This document shows, in pieces, positions 45,100-54,060 of a stretch of 64,000 nucleotides of DNA. Made by a program: the position numbers and the translations under genes. Under the pieces are notes generated by a model. It saw only the letters and a list, made by a program, of their open reading frames with translations, was not told where the DNA came from and searched no databases. How positions within the stretch are numbered: position 1 is the stretch's first letter; each line of letters starts with the position of its first letter. This DNA comes from Croceibacterium mercuriale (GTDB lineage: Bacteria > Pseudomonadota > Alphaproteobacteria > Sphingomonadales > Sphingomonadaceae): assembly GCF_000802385.1 (NCBI RefSeq), contig NZ_JTDN01000002.1, positions 744,001 to 808,000 of the forward strand, given 5' to 3'.

Positions 45100-45291
45100 A
45101 TCCTTGCGCAACGCGACAGATGCCTTCAGATTTTTCATGCACTTAGCTTCCTCGCAGTTGCGCAATACGCAATCTTCCGTGCGCCTTTCGCACTTGCGAA
45201 CAGGCAGGTCGGCGAGCATAAGGAACGGGCCTTTCAGGCATCCTCTCCCAAACTTTCAAGCCCGGCTGGCAACGGCCGGGCTTTTCTTTTT
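45100..45291 (+). ncRNA. Candidate small RNA or attenuating leader
   Basis: A strong plus-strand terminator at 45258-45291 has no plus-strand gene upstream: galU ends 2.1 kb earlier and everything between is on the minus strand. A short transcript must therefore start in the intergenic region. It is either an independent small RNA or a leader that can stop before the CDC48-type gene 90 bp further on. The 5' end is not determined; 45100 is a rough guess. I could not match it to 6S, SRP, tmRNA or RNase P RNA. Confidence 0.35.
45258..45291 (+). terminator. Rho-independent terminator with no upstream gene
   Basis: A 9-bp stem (AAGCCCGGC at 45258-45266 with GCCGGGCTT at 45275-45283) has an 8-nt loop and the run TTTTCTTTTT. 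On the minus strand the stem is not followed by a T run, so it works in the plus direction. Confidence 0.85.
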
Positions 45292-45380
45292 GGTCAAGCC
45301 CGCCTTGCCATGCGGACCCTTTCCATCGCCCTGCGCGCTTCCTAGCTGAACGGCAGGAACTGAGCGAAGGGACATGGCGG

Positions 45381-47687
45381 ATGGCGGACGGGGAAGCGAC
45401 AGTGGCAGCGGATCAGGCCGTGCGCCTGCAGGTGGCCGCCGCCCGGCAGGAAGAAAGCGGCCGCGGCATCGCCCGGATGCCACGGTCCGCCTTTCAGGCG
45501 CTGGGCATCACCGAAGGTGACCCGATCGAGATCGAGGGTAAGCGGATCACCGCCGCGCTGGCCTTTCCGGCCTATGACGAGGATCAGTCGCTATCCGTGG
45601 TCCGGCTGGACGGCTTGCAGCGCGCCAATGCGGAAACCGCCGGCGGGGAGCATGTGCAGGTGCGCCGCGCACAGACCCGCGTCGCCAGCCGGGTGGTGTT
45701 CGCCCCCGCGCAGCGGCAGATGCGGCTGCAAGGCCCGCCGGAGGCGCTGAAGCGTGTGTTTGCCGGCAAGCCGCTGGTACAAGGCGATTTGGTGGCAACC
45801 CATGGCCAGCAGCCGGTGCAGAACGTGCCCCCTGAAGTGCGGCGGATGTTCAACACCCCGGCCTATGCGTTGACGCAGATCCGCCTGCAGGTGATCTCCA
45901 CCGTGCCACGCGGCATCGTCACCATCGGACCGGAGACCGAAGTCGAACTGCGCGCTGAGTATGCCGAGCCGCGCGACGGGCGCGGTACCGTCAATTATGA
46001 CGATGTCGGCGGCATGGACGACACCATCAAGCAGCTGCGCGAAATGGTGGAACTGCCGCTGCGCTATCCCGAACTGTTCACCCGGCTGGGCGTGGATCCG
46101 CCAAAGGGCGTGCTGCTGCACGGGCCGCCGGGGACCGGCAAGACCCGGCTGGCGCAGGCGGTGGCGAACGAGAGCGAGGCCGAGTTCTTCATCATCAACG
46201 GGCCGGAAATCATGGGCAGCGCCTATGGCGAGTCCGAGAAGCGGCTGCGCGAGGTGTTCGAGCAGGCGGAGCGGGCGCAGCCGTCCATCGTCTTCATCGA
46301 CGAGATCGATTCCATCGCGCCCAAGCGGCAGAACGTGCAGGGCGAGGCGGAGAAGCGGCTGGTCGCCCAGTTGCTGACGCTGATGGACGGGCTGCAGGCG
46401 CGCGCGAATCTGGTGGTGATCGCCGCCACGAACCGGCCCGACGCAATCGACGAGGCCCTGCGCCGCCCGGGCCGCTTCGATCGGGAGATCATCGTCGGCG
46501 TGCCGGACGAGAAGGGCCGACGCGAGATCCTGGGCATCCATACCCGCGGCATGCCGCTGGGCGAGGGCGTGGACCTGCGCGAGCTGTCCCGTTCCACCCA
46601 CGGCTTCGTGGGGGCCGACCTGGCCGCGCTGGCGCGGGAGGCCGCGATCGAGGCGGTGCGACGGATCATGCCCAAGCTGGACCTCGATGCGCGCACCGTC
46701 CCGCCCGAGGTGTTGGAAACACTGCAGGTCGAGAAGAACGACTTCCGGGAGGCGCTAAAGCGCGTGCAGCCGAGCGCCATGCGCGAGGTGATGGTGCAGG
46801 CGCCCACCGTCGGATGGTCCGACATTGGCGGTCTGGGCACTGCGCAGGAGAAGCTGCGCGAAGGGGTGGAGCTGCCGCTGCGCAACCCGCAGGCGTTCGA
46901 CCGGCTGGGGATCCGCCCGGCTAAGGGGTTCCTGCTCTACGGCCCGCCGGGCACCGGCAAGACGCTGCTGGCCAAGGCGGTCGCGCGGGAGGCGGAGGCG
47001 AACTTCATTTCCATGAAATCATCCGACCTGCTGTCCAAATGGTATGGCGAGAGCGAACAGCAGATCAGCAAGCTGTTCGCCCGCGCCCGGCAGGTGGCGC
47101 CCTGCGTGGTGTTCATCGACGAGATCGACAGCCTGGTGCCCGCGCGCGGCAGCGGTGCGGGCGAGCCGCAGGTGACCGCGCGGGTGGTGAACACCATCCT
47201 GGCGGAGATGGACGGGATGGAGGAGCTGAACTCCATCGTGGTGATCGGCGCCACCAACCGCCCCACGCTGGTCGACCCTGCGCTGCTCCGGCCGGGCCGG
47301 TTCGACGAACTGGTCTATGTCGGTCCGCCGGACGAAGCGGGCCGGGCGCATATCCTGTCGATCCACACCCGCAACATGCCGCTGGCCGCTGACGTGGACC
47401 TGGCGCCCATCGCCGCGCAGACCGACCGCTATACCGGCGCCGATCTGGAGGACGTGGTCCGCCGCGCCGGCCTGCTTGCCATCCGGCGCGACGGCGAGAA
47501 TGCGCAGGCGGTGACGGCCGCCGACTTCCGCGCCGCGCTGGAGGAGAGCCGGGCCTCCGTCAGCGAGGCAATGGAGCGCGAATATGAGGCGATGCAGGGC
47601 GAGCTGAAGCGCCGGGCGATGGAAGTGCGACCGATCGGCTTCCTGACCGAAGGCATGGTTGAAAGCACCCGCAGCTCCAAGCACTGA
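45381..47687 (+). CDS. CDC48/p97-type AAA+ ATPase
   Basis: This 768-residue double-ring AAA+ ATPase has the p97/VAT layout. An N-domain (about residues 1-205) has the double-psi barrel RMPRSAFQALGITEGDPIEI. D1 has Walker A GPPGTGKT near 248 and Walker B IVFIDEIDS. D2 has GPPGTGKT near 521 and VVFIDEIDS. Both arginine-finger regions (RRPGRFD, LRPGRFDE) are present, so both rings should hydrolyse ATP. In archaea and eukaryotes it pulls apart ubiquitin-like-tagged or misfolded complexes. It is found in some bacteria, including sphingomonads, where its substrates are unknown. The ATG at 45381 follows GAAGGGA. Confidence 0.92.
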   Translation: MADGEATVAADQAVRLQVAAARQEESGRGIARMPRSAFQALGITEGDPIEIEGKRITAALAFPAYDEDQSLSVVRLDGLQRANAETAGGEHVQVRRAQTRVASRVVFAPAQRQMRLQGPPEALKRVFAGKPLVQGDLVATHGQQPVQNVPPEVRRMFNTPAYALTQIRLQVISTVPRGIVTIGPETEVELRAEYAEPRDGRGTVNYDDVGGMDDTIKQLREMVELPLRYPELFTRLGVDPPKGVLLHGPPGTGKTRLAQAVANESEAEFFIINGPEIMGSAYGESEKRLREVFEQAERAQPSIVFIDEIDSIAPKRQNVQGEAEKRLVAQLLTLMDGLQARANLVVIAATNRPDAIDEALRRPGRFDREIIVGVPDEKGRREILGIHTRGMPLGEGVDLRELSRSTHGFVGADLAALAREAAIEAVRRIMPKLDLDARTVPPEVLETLQVEKNDFREALKRVQPSAMREVMVQAPTVGWSDIGGLGTAQEKLREGVELPLRNPQAFDRLGIRPAKGFLLYGPPGTGKTLLAKAVAREAEANFISMKSSDLLSKWYGESEQQISKLFARARQVAPCVVFIDEIDSLVPARGSGAGEPQVTARVVNTILAEMDGMEELNSIVVIGATNRPTLVDPALLRPGRFDELVYVGPPDEAGRAHILSIHTRNMPLAADVDLAPIAAQTDRYTGADLEDVVRRAGLLAIRRDGENAQAVTAADFRAALEESRASVSEAMEREYEAMQGELKRRAMEVRPIGFLTEGMVESTRSSKH

Positions 47688-47695
47688 CGCTGCCG

Positions 47696-47738
47696 CCATC
47701 CGGGGACGCATGCCGGCAGGCGTAGCGTTCCCGGATGG
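47696..47738. repeat. Long inverted repeat between convergent genes
   Basis: Two 14-base arms (47696-47709 and 47725-47738; core CCATCCGGG/CCCGGATGG) pair with a single G-T wobble around a 15-nt loop. It lies 9 bp after the CDC48-type stop and before the convergent ROK kinase stop. With no T run it may be a Rho-type or RNA-protecting hairpin. Confidence 0.6.
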
Positions 47739-47765
47739 ACGGGCAGAGAGCGCAAGGGGCGTTCG

Positions 47766-48719
47766 TCAGCCTGCCGCCTGATGCTCCGCCGTGCCCGCGG
47801 CGGGCCACAGCCGCGCCGCGCCGCGCACGCCGGACGCATCGCCCCAGCGGGCCGGGACGATGCGCCCGTCCCACAGGTCCGAGAACGCATGATGCCGCAC
47901 GATCGCCGGCAATGCCGGATACAGCTCGGCCACGTTGGACATGCCGCCGCCCAGCACCATTACGTCCGGATCGAGCAGGTTGGCGACCTGCGCCAGTACC
48001 CGGCCCAGCCGGTCGGTATAGTCCGTCAGGGCCTGCTTCGCAGCGGGATCACCGTTGCGTGCCGCCGCCACGATCTCTGGCGCGGTCAGCGTCTGGCCAT
48101 GCTCCGCATGGAAGGCGCGGGCGAAGCCCTTACCCGACACCCAGGTTTCGCAGCAGCCGGCAAGCCCGCACCAGCAGGGTGGCGGGTCGAGTTCCGCCCC
48201 TTGCGGCCATGGCACCGGCAGGTGGCCGATCTCCCCGGCGATGCCGTGCGCGCCGTCCAGCAACGCGCCGTCCAGTACCAGCCCGCCACCGACGCCGGTG
48301 CCGATGATCAGGCCGAAGACCGATCCGACACCCGCTGCGGCACCGTCGAACGCTTCGGACAAGGCCAGGCAATTGGCGTCGTTTGCCAGCCGCACCGGGC
48401 GATCCAGTGCCGCCTCCAGGTCGCTGCCGAACGGCTTGCCGTTCAGATACTGCGAATTGGAATTGCGCATGATGCCCGTCCGCGGCGAAGGCGAGCCGGG
48501 CGTACCGACGCCGATCGTGCAGCGCGCGCCCAGTGCCTGCTCCGCCGCGCCGACCAGATCGCCGATGGCGGCAACCGCCTTGGGATAGGTGCCGGGATTG
48601 GGCACCCGGTCGCGCCACAGCACGCTGCCGGCCGGATCAAGCACGTTCGCCTCGATCTTGGTGCCGCCGAAATCGATACCAAGCGAGAGCGGCGCTGCAC
48701 TTGTGGTCGGCTGGTGCAA
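47766..48719 (-). CDS. ROK-family sugar kinase (fructokinase/N-acetylglucosamine kinase-like)
   Basis: This sugar kinase of about 317 residues has the phosphate-binding motif LGIDFGGTKIEA at the N-terminus and the catalytic aspartate in ANDANC. ROK signature IIGTGVGGGLV is present. A full zinc site is seen: the histidine in GEIGHLPV plus CWCGLAGCCE. I prefer a TTG start at 48719, which has GGGGGAGA just upstream. ATG at 48761 and TTG at 48779 would add Arg-rich residues. It lies 81 bp after the ROK regulator gene, suggesting one sugar regulon. The exact sugar is undetermined; the zinc motif is like that of Mak fructokinase and NagK. Confidence 0.85.
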   Translation of the reverse strand: MHQPTTSAAPLSLGIDFGGTKIEANVLDPAGSVLWRDRVPNPGTYPKAVAAIGDLVGAAEQALGARCTIGVGTPGSPSPRTGIMRNSNSQYLNGKPFGSDLEAALDRPVRLANDANCLALSEAFDGAAAGVGSVFGLIIGTGVGGGLVLDGALLDGAHGIAGEIGHLPVPWPQGAELDPPPCWCGLAGCCETWVSGKGFARAFHAEHGQTLTAPEIVAAARNGDPAAKQALTDYTDRLGRVLAQVANLLDPDVMVLGGGMSNVAELYPALPAIVRHHAFSDLWDGRIVPARWGDASGVRGAARLWPAAGTAEHQAAG

Positions 48720-48785
48720 AAGACGGTCTCCCCCGGGCACTCTGCGATGCGCGCGAACCATCCCTGCCACATCCGACAATAAACG

Positions 48786-48799
48786 AAAACGGTTGTTTT
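48786..48799. promoter_or_regulatory. AT-rich palindrome, possible ROK repressor operator
   Basis: A perfect palindrome AAAAC-GGTT-GTTTT is embedded in a run of about 25 A/T-rich bases in otherwise very GC-rich DNA. It lies just past the regulator stop and about 70 bp upstream of the kinase start. Known ROK repressors (NagC, Mlc, XylR) bind AT-rich palindromes, so this is a candidate site. Binding is inferred. Confidence 0.4.
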
Positions 48800-48800
48800 A

Positions 48801-50063
48801 TTAGCGCGGCCGGCCGGCCTGCATCAGGATCGCGTCGGATGGCAGCAGGTGATCCAGGAAGGGCAGCATGGCCGCACCGATCGCCGGCGCGTCCTCCGCC
48901 ATCGACGCCGCCAGTATCGGGGCACGGGCGGGCAGAGGGATATCCGCCAGCACGGCCGTCAGCGCCTCCGCCAGCCGGTGCATCAGCGGCATCGGCAGGC
49001 GCCCGCCCAGCAGCACAGCATCTGGATCGACCAAGCACTGCACCGCCACCAGCGGCGCGGTGAGCGCGCGGGCGGCATCGGCGATCCACCGGTCCACCAC
49101 TGCACGGATCGCCGGGTCGTCACCGGTCATCCCGGCCCGGGGCAGGTCGGGGAAGCCGGCCTCCGCCAGCCGCAGGCTGAGCGCTGACAGCGACACGGTG
49201 TCCTGCACCAGCGCGCCGGGACGGCTGGCGGTCGGATCGGGCATCAGGCCCAGTTCCCCGCTGCGAGCATGGGCGCCGCGATGATAGGTCCGGTCGATCA
49301 CCGGCCCGCCGCCCAGCCCGGCCGCGATCAGCAGGTAGAAGAAGGTCGGCGTGGCAAAGGCGGCGCCGTTCTGCGCCTCGCCCAGCGCGGCGGCGGCGGC
49401 ATCGTTGTCGACGTGGATGTCCCACGGCAGGTCATCCGCCAGCAGGGCTGGCAGGTCGACATCGCTCCATGCGGCATAATCGGCCGGCTGGCCCGGCAGG
49501 GCGATACGCCCCAGGTCGTCCGGCATGGCAACGCCCACGCCCAGTACGGCGGCAGGGTCGAAGCCAGCTTCCGCGCGCAGTTCGGCCATGTGCTCGCGCA
49601 CGAAGGCGACCACGTCCGCCGGCATGGGGAAGGCCACGTCGCGGGTGCGGCGGGCGCGCACCTCGCCCGTCAGGTCCAGCACCGCCAGCGTCAGGTGATC
49701 ACGGTCGATGTTCAGGCCGATGCCGAAGGCGCCGTCCGGATCGACCTGCAGGCGCAGCGGCGGCTGCCCGCGCCCGCCCTGCAAGCGGCCCATCGTGCGC
49801 ACCAGCCCGGCATCGATCAGCCGGTTGGTGATGTTGGCGATGGTCGCCGGGGTCAGTCCGGTCTCGGCCGCGATGGCGACGCGGGTGGTTTCCGCCTTCA
49901 GCCGGATGGCCTGCAGCACGGTGCGCTGGTTGTAGTCGCCCGCCCGCACCAGGTTGGTGCCGGACAGGCCACGCGCCAGTCGCGCATTGCGGGCGGGGGC
50001 ATCGCGGCCCTCCTCTGTCGCCTGTTGCTCGGCAGCGTTCGGCCCGGTGGCTGGTCGTTCCAT
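48801..50063 (-). CDS. ROK-family transcriptional regulator
   Basis: This 420-residue protein has an N-terminal winged helix (about residues 45-100: NQRTVLQAIRLKAETTRVAIAAETGLTPATIANITNRL and a glycine-rich wing) joined to a ROK fold (GIGLNIDRDHLTLAVLDL). The ROK part has no intact zinc cluster and no clear phosphate loop, so it senses a sugar rather than phosphorylating one. I chose the ATG at 50063; the frame is open further but the extra residues are unlike any family. It sits directly upstream of the ROK kinase gene, which it probably controls through the palindrome at 48786-48799. Confidence 0.85.
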   Translation of the reverse strand: MERPATGPNAAEQQATEEGRDAPARNARLARGLSGTNLVRAGDYNQRTVLQAIRLKAETTRVAIAAETGLTPATIANITNRLIDAGLVRTMGRLQGGRGQPPLRLQVDPDGAFGIGLNIDRDHLTLAVLDLTGEVRARRTRDVAFPMPADVVAFVREHMAELRAEAGFDPAAVLGVGVAMPDDLGRIALPGQPADYAAWSDVDLPALLADDLPWDIHVDNDAAAAALGEAQNGAAFATPTFFYLLIAAGLGGGPVIDRTYHRGAHARSGELGLMPDPTASRPGALVQDTVSLSALSLRLAEAGFPDLPRAGMTGDDPAIRAVVDRWIADAARALTAPLVAVQCLVDPDAVLLGGRLPMPLMHRLAEALTAVLADIPLPARAPILAASMAEDAPAIGAAMLPFLDHLLPSDAILMQAGRPR

Positions 50064-50347
50064 GCCCCGCCTCACGCCCCAGGACCGTCCGCAGCGCCTG
50101 GCGGCGTGCCATGAGCCCGGCCTGCCGGCGACAGGGGCAGAAGCGGTGAGGAGAAGGCCATGCGCGTTTATGTATCCCGATCCGTTCGCGGCGTATGTGG
50201 ACCATGCGACGGCAGGGGCACTTGGGCAATGGTGCCACTGCCGACCGCGACGCCTTTTCACCTATCCCGCCCGCGGCTCCGCTGGTCAGGCGGGCGGTTG
50301 CATCATTGCCCGCGCCCGCTCACCTGTTCATTGCAAAGGAGCAGCCA

Positions 50348-50515
50348 ATGCAGTGGGAATACCGGACGGTGGACGGCGCGCTGGATGCGCCCGCGCTGGA
50401 GCAACGCCTGAACAGCCTGGGGGCCGAGGGGTGGGAGCTCGTGGCCTGCGCCTCGCCCGGCCATTACGTGATCCACTATGTGCTGAAGCGCGCCGTCCCG
50501 CCCGACCCGGGCTGA
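50348..50515 (+). CDS. DUF4177-like small protein
   Basis: This 55-residue protein begins MQWEYRTVDG and contains LEQRLNSLGAEGWELVACASPGHYVIHYVLKR. That is the common pattern of the DUF4177 family (W-E-Y at the start, LNxLGxEGWELV in the middle). The function is unknown. AAAGGAG lies seven bases before the ATG, which fixes the start. It is convergent with the zinc-ribbon gene; the stops are 4 bp apart. The 284 bp between it and the ROK regulator hold nothing I recognise. Confidence 0.75.
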   Translation: MQWEYRTVDGALDAPALEQRLNSLGAEGWELVACASPGHYVIHYVLKRAVPPDPG

Positions 50516-50519
50516 GCCG

Positions 50520-50885
50520 TCAGTCGAACAGCTCTTCGATGAAGCTCTTCCTGCGCTTGGGCTTGCCATGGCGCTGGTCGTAGCCGCCCTGATGATGTGC
50601 GCCGCGATCATCATGCCGGTGATCGCGCTGCTGCTGCCCCTGACCCCACGGGCTGGCAGCCTGGGGCGGATAGGGGGCCGAGGCGGGCGCGGGGGCAGCC
50701 TGCGGGGCCTGCGCCACCTCGGCCGCGACGTTCCGCTCGATGATCTTGTCGAGTTCTCCGCGATCCAGCCACACGCCGCGGCATTGCGGGCAGTAATCGA
50801 TCTCGATGCCCTGCCGATCTGACATGGCCAGGCTCACCTGGCAGACCGGGCACAGCATACCGGCAACGGCTTCGGGGGTACGCAT
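50520..50885 (-). CDS. TFIIB-type zinc-ribbon protein
   Basis: This 121-residue protein has an N-terminal zf-TFIIB ribbon: CPVC at residues 12-15 and CPQC at 32-35, followed by the family signature RGVWLDRGELDKIIER. The rest is a low-complexity tail rich in Pro, Ala, Gln and His (a histidine/aspartate run near 85-105), ending in a basic patch KPKRRKSFIEELFD. The histidine tail could bind metal. The family occurs across bacteria with no known role. It lies 54 bp downstream of polA on the same strand. Confidence 0.82.
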   Translation of the reverse strand: MRTPEAVAGMLCPVCQVSLAMSDRQGIEIDYCPQCRGVWLDRGELDKIIERNVAAEVAQAPQAAPAPASAPYPPQAASPWGQGQQQRDHRHDDRGAHHQGGYDQRHGKPKRRKSFIEELFD

Positions 50886-50938
50886 GATGCTCTCCTGTGG
50901 TGTCCAGCACCCGATCTGGGGACGCTGTTGCACCTGCG

Positions 50939-53794
50939 CTAGTGCGCGGCATCCCAGCTGAGACCATGGCCGATATCGATCGCCAGTGGCACGCTCAGCT
51001 CCACCGCCGGCCGGGCCGCTTGCGCCATCACCCGTTCGATCACCGGCCGCGCCGCATCGACATCACCTTCGGGCATCTCGAACACCAGTTCGTCGTGCAC
51101 CTGCAGCAGCATCCGTGCATGGCCCAGGCCGGCCTCCGCCAGCGCCGGCCCCATGCGGACCATCGCCCGCTTGATGATGTCGGCGCTGGTGCCCTGGATC
51201 GGCGCGTTGATCGCGGCGCGCTCGCTGCCCTGGCGTTCGTTGATCGCCTTGGAATTGATCCGCGGGAACCACGTCTTGCGGCCGAACAGGGTCTCGGAAT
51301 AGCCGCGCTCCCGCACGCTCTCCAGCGTCTGCACGATGTAGCGCTGGATGCCGGGGAAGCGTTCGAAGTAGCGGTCGATCATGGCCTGCGCCTCGTCCGC
51401 CTCGATCTCCAGCCGGCCGGCCAGACCCCAGCGGCTGATGCCGTACAGGATGGCGAAGTTGATCGTCTTGGCCCGCGCGCGGGTGTCGCGGTCGACCGTG
51501 CCGAACATCTCTTCCGCAGTGCGGCTGTGGATGTCCTGCCCTTCGGCAAAGGCTTCCTTCAGCGGCGGCACGTCGGCCATGTGCGCGGCCAGCCGCAGCT
51601 CGATCTGCGAATAGTCGGCGGCCACCAGCACATTGCCCGGCTCCGCCACGAAGGCTTCGCGGATCTGCCGGCCGATGGCGGTGCGGATCGGGATGTTCTG
51701 CAGGTTGGGATCGGTGGAGGACAGCCGCCCGGTCTGCGCACCTACCAGGCTGTAGCTGGTGTGGACGCGGCCGGTCCCGGGATCGATCGCGGCCTGCAGT
51801 GCATCGGTATAGGTGGTCTTCAGCTTTGACAGCTGCCGCCATTCCAGGATCATCCGCGGCAGGGTCGCGCCATCCGCGGCCAGCTTCTCCAGCACGGCCT
51901 GATCGGTGGAATATTGCCCGCTCTTGCCCTTGCGTCCGCCCTTGTAGCCCAGCTTGTCGAACAGGATGTCGCCCAGCTGCTTGGGGCTGCCGATGGTAAA
52001 GCTCTGCCCGGCATTGTCGAAGATCTCGCCCTCGATCCGGGCAATCTCGCCAGCGAACTTCTCGGACAGGCCAGCCAGCGCCTGCCGGTCCACGCGGATG
52101 CCGTGCCGTTCCATGGCGGCGACCACCGGAATCAGCGGGCGGTCCACCGTCTGGTAGATGCGTGTGCCACCTTCGATCGCCAGGCGTGGCTTCAGATGGC
52201 GGTGCAGACGCCAGGTGACGTCCGCATCCTCCGCCGCATATTCCGTCGCGCGATCCAGCGGTACCTGGCCGAACGGAATGGTCTTCTTGCCGGTGCCGCA
52301 GATGTCCTTGAAGGTCAGGGTGGCGTGACTGAGGTGCCGCTGTGCCAGCTCGTCCATGCCGTGCCCGCCGCCGATCCCGTCCAGCGAGCGGCCGGCATCC
52401 AGCGCGAAGCTGATGATCATGGTGTCGTCGACCGGTCCCACGGCGATGTTGGCGCAGCGGGACAGGATGTTGATGTCGTACTTGATGTTCTGCCCGACCT
52501 TCAGCACCGCATCGTTTTCCAGCAGCGGGCGGAGCAGGTCATAGGCGACGTGCCGGTCCACCTGCGGCGGCACCTCGGCGAACATGTCGCTGCCACCATG
52601 GCCCAGCGGGATGTAGCAGGCATCGTTGGGACCGATCGCCAGCGAGATGCCCGACAGCTCCGCCTGCATGGCATCGAGCGCGCTCGTCTCCGTATCGATC
52701 GCCACCAGCCGCGCGGCGAAGGCCCGGTCCACCCAGTGCTGCAACCGTTCGGCGGTCTGCACGCACTCATAGGCGCTGCGATCGACCGGCGGCAGGTCCG
52801 GCAGGGCCTGGATGTTGCCCTGCGGTGCGGCCGGGCTTGTCGTCGTCAGCTTGGCGGGATTGAGGTTGGTGGCCCGATCGGGCGATCCGCGCCCGCCATC
52901 CAGCCGCTTCAGCAGGCTGGTGAAGCCATGTTCGGTCAGGAACGCCGCCAGCGGTTCCGGCGGCACGCCGTCCAGCCTGAAGGAGTCCAGCTCCATGGGG
53001 AGGTCGCAATCCTCCTTCAGCTGCACCAGCACGCGGCTGAGCTCCGCCATCGGGCGTCCTTCGATCAGCCGCTCGCGCAGCTTGCCCGCCTTCATCCCGG
53101 GCGCGGCGTCCAGCGCGGCGGTCAGCGATCCATGATCCTGGATCAGCTTGCTGGCGGTCTTGGGCCCGACGCCGAAGATGCCGGGCACATTGTCGACCGA
53201 ATCGCCCATCAGTGCCAGCACGTCGCCGACCAGTTCCGGCGGCACGCCGAACTTCTCGACCACCTCAGGTACGTCGATCCGCTGGTTCTTCATCGTGTCC
53301 AGCATGTCGATGCAGCCGCCTTCGCAGCCATCGTCGGGCGCCCCGCACTGGCCGACCAGCTGCATCAGATCCTTGTCGCTGGACACGATGGTCACATCCC
53401 ATCCGCGGCGGGTGGCCGCGCGGGCATAGGACGCGATCAGATCGTCCGCCTCCAACCCGGCTTCCTCGATACACGGGATGGAAAAGGCCCGGGTCGCGTC
53501 ACGGATCAGCGGGAATTGCGGGCGCAGGTCCTCCGGCGGTTCGGGCCGGTTGGCCTTGTACTCGGCATACAGGTCGTTGCGGAAGGAGTGGCTGGCCTTG
53601 TCCAGGATCACCGCCAGGTGCGTGGGACCGTCCGCCTTGTCCAGGTCCTCCGCCAGCTTCCACAGCATGGTGGTGTAGCCATAGACCGCGCCCACCGGCG
53701 TGCCGGCCGGGTTGGTCAGCGGCGGCAGCCGATGATAGGCCCGGAAGATGTAGGCCGACCCGTCGACCAGATAGAGATGCTGCTTGTCCGCCAT
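50939..53794 (-). CDS. polA: DNA polymerase I
   Basis: This 951-residue protein has three active domains. The 5' nuclease occupies residues 1-300. The 3'-5' exonuclease (about 350-560) has its catalytic residues intact: DTETS, NIKYDINIL and YAAEDADVTW. The polymerase has DYSQIELRLAAHM (motif A), the O helix in ARAKTINFAILYG, and QVHDELVFE (motif C). It fills gaps and removes Okazaki primers. It is likely monocistronic or reads into the zinc-ribbon gene. Confidence 0.97.
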   Translation of the reverse strand: MADKQHLYLVDGSAYIFRAYHRLPPLTNPAGTPVGAVYGYTTMLWKLAEDLDKADGPTHLAVILDKASHSFRNDLYAEYKANRPEPPEDLRPQFPLIRDATRAFSIPCIEEAGLEADDLIASYARAATRRGWDVTIVSSDKDLMQLVGQCGAPDDGCEGGCIDMLDTMKNQRIDVPEVVEKFGVPPELVGDVLALMGDSVDNVPGIFGVGPKTASKLIQDHGSLTAALDAAPGMKAGKLRERLIEGRPMAELSRVLVQLKEDCDLPMELDSFRLDGVPPEPLAAFLTEHGFTSLLKRLDGGRGSPDRATNLNPAKLTTTSPAAPQGNIQALPDLPPVDRSAYECVQTAERLQHWVDRAFAARLVAIDTETSALDAMQAELSGISLAIGPNDACYIPLGHGGSDMFAEVPPQVDRHVAYDLLRPLLENDAVLKVGQNIKYDINILSRCANIAVGPVDDTMIISFALDAGRSLDGIGGGHGMDELAQRHLSHATLTFKDICGTGKKTIPFGQVPLDRATEYAAEDADVTWRLHRHLKPRLAIEGGTRIYQTVDRPLIPVVAAMERHGIRVDRQALAGLSEKFAGEIARIEGEIFDNAGQSFTIGSPKQLGDILFDKLGYKGGRKGKSGQYSTDQAVLEKLAADGATLPRMILEWRQLSKLKTTYTDALQAAIDPGTGRVHTSYSLVGAQTGRLSSTDPNLQNIPIRTAIGRQIREAFVAEPGNVLVAADYSQIELRLAAHMADVPPLKEAFAEGQDIHSRTAEEMFGTVDRDTRARAKTINFAILYGISRWGLAGRLEIEADEAQAMIDRYFERFPGIQRYIVQTLESVRERGYSETLFGRKTWFPRINSKAINERQGSERAAINAPIQGTSADIIKRAMVRMGPALAEAGLGHARMLLQVHDELVFEMPEGDVDAARPVIERVMAQAARPAVELSVPLAIDIGHGLSWDAAH

Positions 53795-54060
53795 GGCCGC
53801 CTGTTAGCAAGGCCGGGGCAGGGGGTCAGCCGGTTTGTGGCAGACAGCCGGTAGCGCGAGCCCGGATGACGGCGATTGCGGCAACGGTCCCGCCGCAATT
53901 GTGGCCACTATTCGGCTGCCCGCCACTTTTCTGCCACATTCCGGTTGTGCTGCCCGCCCGGGCCGATTATCTTTTGTGATGAAGTTCGCCGCCGATTGGC
54001 GGATTTCGTGCGCCGCCGGGTGGCGGCGCGCTGTTATTCGCAGATCAAGGATGTCTGACC

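Larger units (their letters stand above)
44972..45380. other. 409-bp intergenic region with plus-strand terminator
   Basis: This region holds no credible coding sequence. It separates the minus-strand scoA start from the plus-strand CDC48-type gene. It is relatively AT-rich from 45050 to 45180 and contains small hairpins (TTGCG-5-CGCAA near 45174, GTGCG-5-CGCAC near 45193). It also holds the intrinsic terminator at 45258-45291, described separately. Confidence 0.6.
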
